Source of the DNA: Cryphonectria parasitica EP155 | Lineage: Eukaryota; Ascomycota; Sordariomycetes; Diaporthales; Cryphonectriaceae | Direction: 5' to 3' | DNA: 64,000 nucleotides | Assembly (NCBI RefSeq): GCF_011745365.1 | Contig: NW_024468910.1 | Location: 3,376,068 to 3,440,067 of the forward strand | In this document: piece after piece, positions 34,734 to 45,325 of the stretch | Position numbering within the stretch: the stretch's first letter is position 1 | Layout: the number at the start of each line of letters is the position of its first letter | Notes under the pieces: generated by a model | Told to the model about the DNA's origin: nothing | Database searches by the model: none | The model's input: only the letters and a program-made list of their open reading frames with translations | Position numbers and translations under genes: made by a program

Positions 34734-37631
34734 TCAGACGGCCTCCCATCTACCCACCCATCCCGTCACCTCTCCAGCATTCCTCACCACACAGACACGC
34801 CCTTCTTCCCGACTGCCACCCGCCATCAGCAGCGACTCGAGCGCCTTCTCCACTGAAACGGCACCGATGGCGACGCCCTTTCCCTCAGACAGGCTGAACT
34901 CCCCCTTGGTGACGTACCCGATGAGGTCCTCCTCGCCGGGAATGAGAGGGTGGTGAGGATCGTTGTTGTCACAGGAGGCCATGTGCATTGCAGGCGGCGG
35001 GAAGGGGACCTTGTTGGCCACGAGGGACTGGACGAGCAGGAGCTTCTGTGTGTGGTGGTCCGCGTCCGTTGGGAACCGGGTCGGCTGGTTGGCAGTTTTC
35101 TTCTCCTTGTTGTTGTTGCCAGGGGCTGCCGGTCTCTTGGTGTTGGAGCCGGGTAGTTTGGCCAGCCACTGGTTGCGTAGGCCTGTGGGGAGCTCTTTGG
35201 TCTGTGGTAGCGGGTGTGTCGCTGGGATCTCAGGCTGGGTTGTGGACTGGGGCTGCTGGACTGCCGCTTTGCGTGAGGGGAGCCGGTAGATGCGGGCACA
35301 GGGGTTCACGACGCCGCGGCCGGGGAAGGTGATCTTGACGGAGGCGATGGAGTACTTTGGTGGTTGGGTTTCTGGAGATTTTGTGGACAAAAGTGTGTTG
35401 AAGGTGGTCTTGGAGAGGTGGTGGACGAGCGTCAGTGGATGAGGTAGTATTTCGTGTGTCTTGACAGGTTCGGCTTTTCCGGCATCGTCAGCCTCCTTTT
35501 CGTGGCTCTTATCCGTGTTCTCTGTTGCGGTATGTCCTTGGTCCGATTCGGGCTCCTGTCGAAGCCCAAACAGACTTTCAAACTCACAAGCCCAGCCAAT
35601 ACCAATCTCTCCTTTCCGGCCTGCGCCCAAGTCAAGGGATTCCCACGCGACGCGCTTCGATTTTGGCCTTCGCTCCCAGTCAGCATTCCTCTTCTGACGC
35701 TGTTCAAGCTCCCAAGCAGCACCAGCTTCCGTTCCTGGAAAGTCCCCTGGGAACCAGGGCAAGCCTTGCTCAAAGGTCACCTGGCGCAGCTCATCCAGGC
35801 CACCGACGCGAGGGTTGCCGCCAGTCGAGAGAGGGTAGTGCACCAGGCTGTGCCACAGAGGCAGAATACATTTCCACGGTGCGAGCAGCGTCCAGGTGCT
35901 CTGCGTAGATGTTTTCAGGCGCGAGGACAACAGGATAACGGGAAAGGGAGGGTCAGCCTTGCTGACTTGGAGAGGGTGGCCTGGTGGATTTGTGCCCCTG
36001 CGTCGGTTGAGAGCCTTCTGTGAGGGAAAGCAGGACGCTCTGAATCGTGCGTTGCGGTCAAACAGCAGGTATGGTGAGGGAGATCCAGCAGAAGATGTCC
36101 TGTCCGAGTCGTCTGGCTGGGTCGTATCCGCTGTTCGCGCTTGGACTGTTCGTGGAGGGTGTCTCAGACGTGGATCTTGAGCAGAGAATCCCAAAACAAC
36201 GTCGGAGGGAAGAGCAGCATCATTGGCAGTGGCGAGGAGTGATCCAAACAGCCTAGCATGATCTTCCCTTTTCTCTGGTCCCTCATGGTATGGGTGAATG
36301 ACACCCAGCAGCGCTTCAGTCGCCCCGGGGCCCGTGAGCTCAATGCTGCCAACTTCGAAGCGCAAGTCCTCGACATAAAGCCTCGGGGTCTCTCTCTTGA
36401 TGAGTTTGGTGAGGATGTTGAAGACTTCAAGGAAGCACGAAGGATGCAGTCTTATGAACACTTGTCTCTCCAACTTTTTGGCTGGTTGAGACGAGTCCTC
36501 TGCATTCTGGACTGTGACTGGCTCAGGGTCCCATATGACTGTGGCTGGACCCACTGGTCGTCTGATATCTCCCTTCTCTTTGCTCAACATGCCAGACCAC
36601 TTGCGGCGGCCATCCCTCCACTTTTTGCCTCGGTCATCCCATAAACTGCCATGAGACATACCCAAGGCGCCCAGGATCCTCTGGATGCCAGCCTCATGAC
36701 CATAGAGGCCGATCGTGCTCATATAGCTCATGTCCCATACCATAGCTCCCCTGGCGGTCGATGCACGGTGCGTTGGCCTGTAGACCTTTTCGTTCGGCGT
36801 CAGTGGTATGGCAAACCTCCACAATGGGTCTTTTGGCGGGGTCATCTTTGCCCTCTTCGCATGCCACAGGTGTGTTGGCAGCCAGGTCTTGTCAATCTGG
36901 CGTTTCCTGAACCTTGCCTTGGGCCTTGGGGGTTCGTTCAGCAAGTTTCTCCGGACCTTAGGCCTTGCAGGTCTTGTCTCGATCAGCTGCCTGATCGCAG
37001 CTGACTCCTCCACTTCCACTTCCACTTCCATCCCCTTCCCACTATCTTCTCCCTCGCCATCCTCCCCAGCCCTTTTCCTCGCCTCCCTCAACTTCCTCTG
37101 CCTCTTCTTCTCCGCCAGGACCCCGAGCCTCCTAGCGACCTCGGCCCTGATTCTACCCCTCGAAGTCTTAGGCTTCCTCCGCCTAGTCTCGACGGTAGGT
37201 GTGTTGTCCTCTACCTGCTCCCGACGTGCCCTGGCCCTCAGCCGCTTAGGAAGCTTCTTGGCGTTGTGTGAGGCGGTGCGCCTCCGCATGGCACGGGGCA
37301 CAAGCTGGAAGGCGCGGCGGTTGTTGATGTGCTTGGAGGCGCTCATGCCGGAGGTCAGAGCGCGAATCTCAAACTCGCGAGCGGACAAGAATGCCTGCAG
37401 GTCGAGCTCACCGTCGCGCAAGGCGGCGTCGGCGGGCTGAGCGCGTATGGTGCGGGCATCGTGGACCTTGGCGCGCTTGTGAGAGCGCGCACCACCGCCG
37501 CTGCCGCCTTCTCTGGCGTGAGATGGCCTGGACGACGAGGAGGCCCCTTGGTCATGAGGCGGGTCCTTGCGTTTCCTAGCAGGTCCAGAAGGCTGACCCC
37601 CTCCTGGCTTTTGAGAAGGTGGTGGAGCCAT
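34734..37631 (-). CDS. POP1: RNase P / RNase MRP protein subunit POP1
   Basis: The largest protein of nuclear RNase P (tRNA 5' processing) and RNase MRP (rRNA processing). A single uninterrupted frame of 965 residues, unusual here for having no intron. The basic, disordered N-terminus is followed by the POP1 N domain (AFLSAREFEIRALTSGM; RRTASHNAKKLPKRLR at about 117-132). The family signature LPTHLWHAKRAKM lies at 251-263. The POPLD domain is at about 563-650 (LLAPWKCILPLWHSLVHYP, then RVGGLDELRQVTFEQGLPWFPGD). The last 200 residues include GRGVVNPCARIYRLP and end in LIGYVTKGEFSLSEGKGVAIGAV-type sequence conserved in fungi. It is expected in the nucleolus and nucleus. The start is the ATG before APPPSQKPGGG; an in-frame upstream extension is not seen. 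Confidence 0.95.
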   Translation of the reverse strand: MAPPPSQKPGGGQPSGPARKRKDPPHDQGASSSSRPSHAREGGSGGGARSHKRAKVHDARTIRAQPADAALRDGELDLQAFLSAREFEIRALTSGMSASKHINNRRAFQLVPRAMRRRTASHNAKKLPKRLRARARREQVEDNTPTVETRRRKPKTSRGRIRAEVARRLGVLAEKKRQRKLREARKRAGEDGEGEDSGKGMEVEVEVEESAAIRQLIETRPARPKVRRNLLNEPPRPKARFRKRQIDKTWLPTHLWHAKRAKMTPPKDPLWRFAIPLTPNEKVYRPTHRASTARGAMVWDMSYMSTIGLYGHEAGIQRILGALGMSHGSLWDDRGKKWRDGRRKWSGMLSKEKGDIRRPVGPATVIWDPEPVTVQNAEDSSQPAKKLERQVFIRLHPSCFLEVFNILTKLIKRETPRLYVEDLRFEVGSIELTGPGATEALLGVIHPYHEGPEKREDHARLFGSLLATANDAALPSDVVLGFSAQDPRLRHPPRTVQARTADTTQPDDSDRTSSAGSPSPYLLFDRNARFRASCFPSQKALNRRRGTNPPGHPLQVSKADPPFPVILLSSRLKTSTQSTWTLLAPWKCILPLWHSLVHYPLSTGGNPRVGGLDELRQVTFEQGLPWFPGDFPGTEAGAAWELEQRQKRNADWERRPKSKRVAWESLDLGAGRKGEIGIGWACEFESLFGLRQEPESDQGHTATENTDKSHEKEADDAGKAEPVKTHEILPHPLTLVHHLSKTTFNTLLSTKSPETQPPKYSIASVKITFPGRGVVNPCARIYRLPSRKAAVQQPQSTTQPEIPATHPLPQTKELPTGLRNQWLAKLPGSNTKRPAAPGNNNKEKKTANQPTRFPTDADHHTQKLLLVQSLVANKVPFPPPAMHMASCDNNDPHHPLIPGEEDLIGYVTKGEFSLSEGKGVAIGAVSVEKALESLLMAGGSREEGRVCVVRNAGEVTGWVGRWEAV

Positions 37632-39106
37632 GGCTGAGGGTGGTGTGTTGTTTTGAAAAAGCTGTTGATATTAACACCTTGAAAAAAATTAAAGTGGTGT
37701 TGAGGCACGATGTACATAATTGCAGCAGGCACTGTATGGGCTAGCTGTCGCCCCCCCCAAAAGGCGTGTACCATGGTAGATTTTTGAAGAGCTACCCTGG
37801 AGAGCCTAGTAATGGAAGGGAGGGGGGGCACCGGGGGTGTAGCGCACGGGGGGTGTAGCGCCAGGGCCAGAAAAGGGTGAACCACAACTGCCCCTGCCCC
37901 TAACGGTAGAACCAGTACGCAGGTGCTATGTTTGTACAGTACAAGGTACAGAGTGCAAGGCAGCGTCGAGGTCGAAGCAACCAACTGCAGAGTTCCTTCC
38001 TCCTTACTACTTCTTTCTTGATATGACGTATGAGCTTCAACAACGAGTGAGCTGCTGCTTACTTACCCATTCACTCTTCTTTCTACTGTAATTGATAACC
38101 ACTCAACAGGGCTACTGGACATCTCCATTTCAATACTCAAGTACTTTATGGTACAGTACTTGTGGTGTGTGTGCAGCCCTAAATCCTACTATACTCCACA
38201 AGTTCCAGATGAGCCGGTCACTCATCTCCCCGTGGTCAATCATCAATCTTCCCTTTATTTCTTCTGTCTTGGATTGGTCTCCAAGGGGGGGGCTGACCGG
38301 TCTGTACTCTGCATACCATATACATATTCAGTAGAGATTGCCAGCTTGACTGATGCTTGACAGACACACCACCATCCATCTTCCTTCTATCGTATCTTTT
38401 TCTTCTTCTCTTGAAACAAGGAAAGCCCTTCTCATTCTTCATACACTCACAGACTTGGTCCTGTTTCACCCTGTCATCGTTTCGGCTGGAACGGAACTAG
38501 GCCCGGGCCTTCCGACGTCACTGCCAGTCACTGCTGCTCACTAGCCAGAGTCCCATCCATCTATCGATCGATCCAGCCAAAACCAGGGCAAGCACACTTG
38601 ATCAAGTAGCAGGCAGTATCAGTCCTCATCCACAGTACATATATAACGCACCTTTTGGCCCCCATGCGGATGATAAGCGATATCATCTTGGTCACCTGCA
38701 TGTGAGCCTATGCGTATACGTGATGGCGCACCTCAGTAAGCCCCATCCCACTACTATCGTCTTCTTCATCTTTCTCTTGACCTTGTACCCTGTCCATTGA
38801 AGAGGGATAGATACTGTTAGTTGAGGGGTTCTGGGGCTAGCGAGCTGTAGGAGGTGGCTTGTGGCTGACGAGGACGACGACGGTTGACTTTTGACATTGC
38901 CTCTCCCAACCCGATTGTCGCCCTTGTCTCACTTTTTGTTCTCATTTCACACACACCTTTGTCTCTCACACTTGAACTCCATCCTCTTTACTGTTTCTGT
39001 CTTCCCCCGACAACACTTTCTCTCCCTCTCTCCCGCTCTGTGGCCTCAAACAACATACCATGAGATCTGAGCCAGCCACAGCTGTTGATCCTTCCTCGTG
39101 GCTAAC
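37632..39106. other. Divergent region POP1 / NT-C2 gene, 1.5 kb
   Basis: Two promoters. GTACAGTA-type words occur at 37935-37942 and 38152-38159. From about 38,880 the + strand is C/T-rich, the likely leader of the NT-C2 gene. No gene seen. Confidence 0.5.
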
Positions 39107-39929
39107 ATGAACTTGCACCTTCTCCCCATAGTCAACAAGGCTCGTAGGGTAAGACAATTCTCTTGCTTTCTTGCCTCTCCCAAAGAGGTCTAAAATTTCC
39201 TGGAATGAACTTCTTATCTAACTCACCCTCACTAGCCAAAATTCGAGGTACACCTCAAGGTAATTTACGATGCCCCTAACATCACCCGTTCCGTTCTCTC
39301 TCTCACAGACACAACACAACCATGCTGACCGAGCATCCTAGATCTATGATCTCAACAATGTTCCTCTGGTCCATGGCTCCTCTTACATAAAATGGCATCT
39401 CCCACACTCCATCCACAGCAGCCACCATGGCCGCACCGCCAAGTGTCCCATCGCCAATCACCGCGTCGAGTACAACTACGGCAAGATTATTCCTGTTCGC
39501 CTTGCCATCGACAAGACCAACAGCCTGGCCGAGTGCCCCATCGAGCTCGAGGTCCTACAAGAATTCCCCACAGCACCACCCTCCTCCGCCGGCCCCGGTG
39601 CGGGCGGGGGCGGGGGCAACAGCCGTGAGGAGAGGATCACCCTGGGCCGCCTGACGCTGAATCTAGCCGAGTATGTTGAGGAGAGCGAGGCGTTCGTGCG
39701 GGAATCGGGATTCCGGCCCAGGCCTTCAGGCTCTGGTGGCTCATTTAGTGGGAACGGTGGTAGCTCTGCATCGACGGCACCCAAGCCTCCTTCCTCCAGC
39801 CAGGCACCGCGAGGCCACACCCGCAAGAGGTCCAGTCTATCGACCACGTCGCCCGTCACAATCGCCGATACGAACGGGCCCACGAGCCCCAAGACCTCAA
39901 TGGACAGCCCTAGGTCACCCTCTATCGGC

Positions 39930-39983
<54 letters not shown>

Positions 39984-40985
39984 CAACAACAACCTCCACA
40001 ACCACAACCTCAACCCGACTTGGCGCACGTCGAGGACGGCGTGATCCGGCGGTATCTCATGACCGACTCCAAGATCAACAGCACCCTCAAGATCGGCATC
40101 CTGATGGTCCAGCTCGATGGTGAGCGCAATTACGTCGCACCTCCACTCAAGACCGCGCCCGTTTTCGGCGGCATTACAGGCATGGGCATCACAGGGAGCG
40201 CCTCGGCCGCAGCTGGTGAACTCGCTGCTGGCGGCCCCGGCGCGGGGGGCGATTTTGGCCAGCACTTCCAGGACGCCCACCCAGAGCACGATGCTGCGAG
40301 CCTAAGCGCTCAGTTCTCAGGTGTCGCCGGCTCCAAGCCCGGCGGCGATGTCTACGAGTTGCAGGACATGTATCGCCGCGCACTCGCCGCGTCGTGGGCC
40401 GGCCACCCAGGTGAGCTGGCTGCCAATGAGTGCATCGAAGACATCTTCCAGGGCGGCGACGGGTTCGGATCCGACAGCGACGATGTCAATCATCGTCAGA
40501 GCCCTGGAGACGTCACGCCGCGTGGCCACGGGAAGCGCGGTGGCAGCCTCGGACGTGGCAAGATGATGCAACGCGAGGACAGTGGGTCCTCGACCGGCGG
40601 GGCAGGTGATGACTTTCTGCGCGCAGGCGACGCCAGCAGAAGGGGTGGCGCTGGCGCTGGCGGAGGATGGGGAAATGCAAAGAGACACCACGCCCGCCAC
40701 GGAAGCGGCGAGAGCGTGGGTGCCTTGCGGCACGAGGGTGGTGGTGGTGGACATGTGACTCCCCATCATCGGCCGCACAGACGAGACGGGAGCAGAGACA
40801 GCGAGACGGGCAGCCACCGGGGCGGCGGCTTGGGCATGCGAGGGCGGAGCGAGAGCCTGGCGAGCCTGACGACTATGATCGAGAGCGAGAGGGGCCGAAG
40901 CGGGTTCAAGAGCGCCAGGGAGCTGAACGAGTGGGAGGTTAGGGACGATTTGGTGGCCTGGAGATTACCTGGGACAGCGTCTTGA
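39107..40985 (+). CDS. NT-C2 (EEIG1/EHBP1-type C2) domain protein with polyglutamine tract
   Basis: A 569-residue protein whose N-terminal C2 domain of the EEIG1/EHBP1 class (NT-C2) is likely to bind membranes; the fungal function is not established. Exons are 39107-39148, 39236-39259 (only 24 bases, coding PKFEVHLK) and 39342-40985; every join is between codons. Domain: residues 1 to about 190, including FEVHLKIYDLNNVPLVHGSSYIKWHLP, the segment AKCPIANHRVEYNYGKIIPVRLAIDK, a Ser/Pro/Gly-rich insertion, and then ITLGRLTLNLAEYV; the C2 fold resumes after the insertion with RRYLMTDSKINSTLKIGILMVQL. A run of about 19 Gln is encoded by CAG then CAA codons at 39936-39992. The C-terminal 250 residues are low in complexity (Gly, Arg, Ser). 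It is convergent with NUP57. The family call rests on the C2 pattern. Confidence 0.85.
39936..39992 (+). repeat. CAG/CAA repeat encoding polyglutamine
   Basis: Nineteen consecutive Gln codons, pure CAG first, then CAA. It lies between the variable insertion and the last strands of the C2 domain. Confidence 0.95.
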
Positions 40986-41638
40986 ATAAAATAGTCGGCA
41001 GCAAGGCGTTTTCCGGTATGGAAACTGTGGGGATTATTACTGAGATGGACAAAAGAGGAAATCTGTCATCGTAATTACACGGAGTTTCACATGGTAGCAT
41101 GAGGCTCGGATTGATCCTTGGGAGGAATCGTTTTGGTATTCATTGAGCGAGAACTCTTGTGTGCCTTCTACATGCAGGCTCCTTGTGTTCTCTTGTACGC
41201 CCTGAGCAAACCCATGGTTTGATGGAGCAGTGCTTCTATAGTTTCAGCTGGGCGTCTTGCGCCTCTGGGATGCGCCCTCTGTCTTCGAATCCCCAGTTGA
41301 GGCTGATACAGTGCACTCTTGAGAATCGAAGGCCACGAAGTCCGGGAGCTTCCCCCCCATCCCCCCCTCTTACAAGAAGGAGGGTAGTTTGATAACACAA
41401 CCGCGATGATCTTCGGTGGTGCTTTCTTCCAGCCATATCCTGTGGCATGCTTATGCTCATTTTCCTTGCGCTGTATCATCACCGGTGCTTCTGCGACAGA
41501 CAGACAGAAAGACAGATAGACATATGCCCCAAAAGTCTTCGTGGCAAAACCGTCGCTCTACATCTCCCACGCGCCATTAGCACCTCATTCGTCTTAGGCA
41601 TTGTTTGTGAATTCTTGCGGCCTTGTTCCGTTCTTTTT
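40986..41638. other. Convergent 3' region, 653 bases
   Basis: 3' UTR space of the NT-C2 gene and NUP57. No gene seen. Confidence 0.5.
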
Positions 41639-42683
41639 TCAGACGGCTTGTTTCATTTTCGAGCTCGGATGGTCCTTTTCGTACTCGTCAAAGTCCTTCT
41701 TGATCAGCTCACACTCCTTTCTAAGGTGCTGAAGCTGCTTCTCGTAGTCTTCCACGATCTACCCATCTCGTTAGCTAGAATGGCCAAATCCCCTTCCTGG
41801 AATGGGAGCTTCAGACTCACCTTCTTGACCTTGACCTCCACCTCGCCATCCAGACCTTGATCATCGCCCAGTCCCTTCTTGGCCAGCTCGTCCTTCAGGA
41901 ACTGAGCTTGCTCCCGCAAGAAGATCAGACGGCTCCACAGCTCGTCCAGCCTGGCGTTAACCGCAGGATCCTGCACAGCCTTCTCCATGTTCTCCAGCTT
42001 TATGCGCAGCTCGTCCTCATCGCCTGACAGCGCGTAGCCCCGATTCCGCAGCACTTGCACCTTTCTTGCGAGCACTAACGTCCGCCGCCGGAGGACCTCA
42101 TGCTTGCGACGGGCCTCGATCATCTTGACGCTCCAGTCGAGGTCGTGCTTGCTCAGTATGGAATCCAGGCAGTTGTTGATCTCGTGCAGGCGCTGGTTGA
42201 AGATGCTGATCACGTTGCGCTGGTTCTTAAGGCGCTCTGCAATAGCAGTGAAACCAGAGGCCAGCACAGGCATCATACCCGGTGCAGGCTTGTTCTGCAG
42301 TGCCTCCTCCCATTCCTTGGGGTCGTCGTTAGGACCGGGGTGGAAGAAGGGGACGGTGGCCTCGTCCACCTTGTTGTAGAAGTAGTACTTGAAGGCGCAC
42401 TCCGAGGTGCCAGGCTTCCATTTCTCGACAATAGTGTTGAGGCGCTGAGGCACAACCTGGTCGGCTTTTACGCGTCTGTTAGCCCAAAACGGAACCACGC
42501 AGGCCAGGTGACAGATCTTGCTAGGCAGCAAAATGGTTGAAGAGAAGAGACTCGCCAACAGGAAGAGATAGGTGGGAAGATGGAGAGCACATACTGTAGG
42601 GAACGCCTGTCTGGAACTGTAGACTGGCACCATGATTGGTTTGAGGTTGACCCAACAAAGACAAGCCGAATGATTGCTGTTGC

Positions 42684-42772
<89 letters not shown>

Positions 42773-42793
42773 TAGTAGTAGTAGTTGTTGTTG

Positions 42794-42824
<31 letters not shown>

Positions 42825-42988
42825 TGATTGTTATTTGGCCCGGCAGTGCTCTGTCCAAACAGACCGAGAGACTGTGTTGGCTGTTGTTGCTGTGTGGCAG
42901 TGGTTGACTGCCCGAATGGGTTGGAGGATGCATTGGTGGTGTTGCCGAATAACGACGAACCGCCTGCAGGTTTGCCAAACAGAGACAT
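41639..42988 (-). CDS. NUP57: Nucleoporin NUP57/NUP54 (FG-repeat, channel subcomplex), with a one-base frame break
   Basis: A central-channel nucleoporin that forms a coiled-coil complex with Nsp1/Nup62 and Nup49/Nup58 and carries FG repeats for transport. Exons on the minus strand are 42988-42595, 42456-41821 and 41758-41639 (introns of 138 and 62 bases). Exon 1 encodes MSLFGKPAGG, several FG/LFG units and a long Gln tract. Its end must be read as MVPVYSSRQAFPT to join VVPQRLNTIVEKWKP, but that is a different frame from the FG/Gln part. The shift lies at the AAA of CAAACC (bases 42640-42642); with one A fewer, exon 1 is 393 bases and the protein 382 residues. The core has CAFKYYFYNKV and VQVLRNRGYALSGDEDEL; the last exon is coiled coil, IVEDYEKQLQHLRKE. 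Because the protein is essential in yeast, a sequence error or population variant is likelier than gene loss. Confidence 0.9.
42674..42827 (-). repeat. CAG/CAA repeat in NUP57 (polyglutamine with a short Leu block)
   Basis: About 150 bases of CAG and CAA codons on the minus strand, interrupted by four CTA (Leu) codons. It links the FG units to the conserved core. Confidence 0.95.
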
Positions 42989-43639
42989 CTGAAAAGGTGA
43001 GACACGATCGGTTGAGGCGAGGATCGATGTACGGAAGTCGGTGGAGGAGAAGAGAGGAAGAGGAGGAGAAGGGGGAGAAGGAGGAACAGAAGGAGGAGGA
43101 GGGTGTTGCTGGGAGTACGAGTAACCAGGTCCGAGTCGACAGCAGCTGTCAAAGGTAACAAGATAAAGAAAGGGTATCAAACGAAGTAGTTGAGTGCTGC
43201 AGAGTATAGAAGCAGATGAGATTAGGAGCAAAGTGATTCAAGAAGCAGGCCTGCCCTGAAAGATGGGCCAGAGTGTTGGTGATAGCACGACGCTTGGGTT
43301 GAGATTATGTTGTTGTCGCGACTTTGGCAAGAAGCTAAGCCTTGGACCCGTGCGCGTTGCTCTGCGTGTGCAGGTGCAGAGTGCAGGCACAGCATAGAGA
43401 AAAAAAAGTCCAAGCTCTGGGGGAGGTATCCCTGCAAGCTTGGCCCTGGCTCTTCCCTCACCTCTGGGACTGTGAAGTGTGGGTCCTTGGAAGACGCTGC
43501 AACCAATTACGCCAACGCCAATCCGGTTACCAGACGACCTCACTCACTTGCTCAAGCTGGACGCTGCCAAATCCAAAGGGAAACCTCAACTGCCCGTCAC
43601 CAACCACGACCATCTCCTGTCCCTACACAACTGCCAAAC
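42989..43639. other. Divergent promoter NUP57 / complex I subunit, 651 bases
   Basis: Shared upstream region of two divergent housekeeping genes. No TATA box stands out and no other gene is seen. Confidence 0.5.
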
Positions 43640-44535
43640 ATGGCGTCGCGTCCGGCCCAGTAAGTCAATTGGCTCCAATCTCAGTCTCACACCAGCTCGA
43701 ATCGAGCCTCGCCGGGGCACCCAATCCTCCTCCAATATAACTGCCGGGGCATTCTCGCAGCACCGTTGACTGACAATGCCCACAACGACAGGTTCTCGCA
43801 GCAGCAGCTCTACGACACCACGCCCCTGCCCGAATCGATCCCCAAGGTCAAGGAGCTTGGCGCTAGCTCCGCGCCCCTGCTGTCCGCCTCCTTCTTCATC
43901 GGCGCCCGCTGCAAGGATTACAATGATGATTTCATGCAGTGCAAGACCGAGAACCCCGGCAAGGGCGAGTTCGAGTGCTTGAAGGAGGGCCGAAGGGTCA
44001 CGAGATGTGCGAGGAGTGTGTATGTTTACCCTATCCCGCGATTGCTGCATCCCGGCGGAACCATGGAGCGAACGACATCCTAGGTCAAGAGGGGGATCTG
44101 GGAGGGGACAGTCCTGAGAAGAATATCAAGGGAGAACCTCGGTCGACCGGATGAATCCCGGAGCCTTAGGCTGTGGATAGAGAGAGACATGACTGACGGA
44201 GCTTTCCACACAGGATCGAGGACGTGAACAAGCACTGCCTGGAGGAGTTCCGAACTCACTGGCAGTGCCTCGACAACAACAACCACCAGCTATGGCAGTG
44301 CCGCCCAGCTGAGTGGAAGCTGAACAAATGCGTCTTCCACAACCTTGTCAGTTCTCTCATTCCCTCTTCATGTTCTTCTATGCTGACGAAGCGATCTATC
44401 TTGCAGAAAATCGAGAAAACCATCCCCGACGCGGGAGGCAAAATCCCCGTTCACATGCGCTCACAACCCATCTTTGCACACGCGCCCGTGCCACACCAGC
44501 GGATCGCCAAGTATGAGGATGTTAAGGAGTCATAG
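43640..44535 (+). CDS. Complex I 20.8 kDa subunit (NDUFA8/PGIV), N-terminal splice unresolved
   Basis: An accessory subunit of mitochondrial NADH:ubiquinone oxidoreductase, imported into the intermembrane space by the Mia40 relay. Well-supported exons are 43761-44019, 44214-44346 and 44407-44535 (introns GTATGT...CAG and GTCAGT...CAG, frame kept). The Cys pairs of the twin CX9C folds are clear: CKDYNDDFMQC and CLKEGRRVTRC, then CLEEFRTHWQC and CRPAEWKLNKC. The likely first exon is 43640-43659 (ATG, MASRPA, donor GTAAGT), but joining it to the acceptor at 43760 puts LTDNAHNDRFSQQQLYD out of frame by one base. No other AG gives a normal-sized intron in frame. Either one base is wrong near 43,760-43,770 or the first exon lies elsewhere. 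The gene product itself is not in doubt. Confidence 0.9.
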
Positions 44536-45325
44536 ACAGGCACTGTGGATGCTACATCAAGACGGGGTGGCATGGGGCGAATCGAGAAGATGGTGGCCAT
44601 AGGTCCTAAGGCTCAGTGTGTGAAAGACGAGGCCCCGAGAGGCGTGTACACTCTAGACGAGGAACGACAATCACAAAACACAATTTAAAGAAAAACAGAC
44701 ATATATACCCGACACTATGTGTCCTACTGTGTAATCAGGAGAGAGCATTACCCCGGTAGCCCGACCACATCTGATCATGCCTTGAGAATTACTACTCAGA
44801 ACAGAGTAGTGACGCTTCATTGCAACCCCCCCCCCACCCCCCCTTTGAATACAGGCATATGGAGAGGTCAGCAAATATCTTATCAGTCATTGGTTTTTCA
44901 ACAACTCCAGTTCACTTTGTCTGACCTGGCGCGGTCGAGGTGGCATCCAGGGAGCCCACAGCATTGCAGGAGGCTTCCAACGAGGGGCCAGAAGCAGGAC
45001 AATTGGACTTTAGAAAGCCCTCGTAAAATGCAGCCACAGTCTCATCGCCAACATCTTCCTTTACTCTGGCTCCCATATACAGAGGAGGCCTTCGGGGCGA
45101 GTAGAAGATAGGTCAGTATCATTTTGGCATTCACCACCCGTGGCTTAGTAAAACACGAGAGAGTGTCCCTACTCTCTGCAGCAAAGACATATTATACTCC
45201 GTTAGGCAGAATTCATAAGTGCGATCTGGCGTCACGAGCATCGACTGTTTCTCAAATAGCAATTGGCTTCCTTCCACATACTTGACTATAATTCCTTACT
45301 TTCCAATACTTGAATAAGATTTGAC

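Noticed and set aside
41255..41310. TTCGAATCC motif resembling a tRNA 3' half
   Set aside because: No anticodon arm or acceptor stem could be assembled around it.
41704..43161. A 485-codon minus-strand frame that starts with a Leu-rich stretch and a long Ser/Asn run
   Set aside because: Only its 3' part is real NUP57 core. The Ser/Asn run is the CAG tract read in the wrong frame, the Leu-rich start lies upstream of the true start codon at 42,988, and the frame reads through intron 1.
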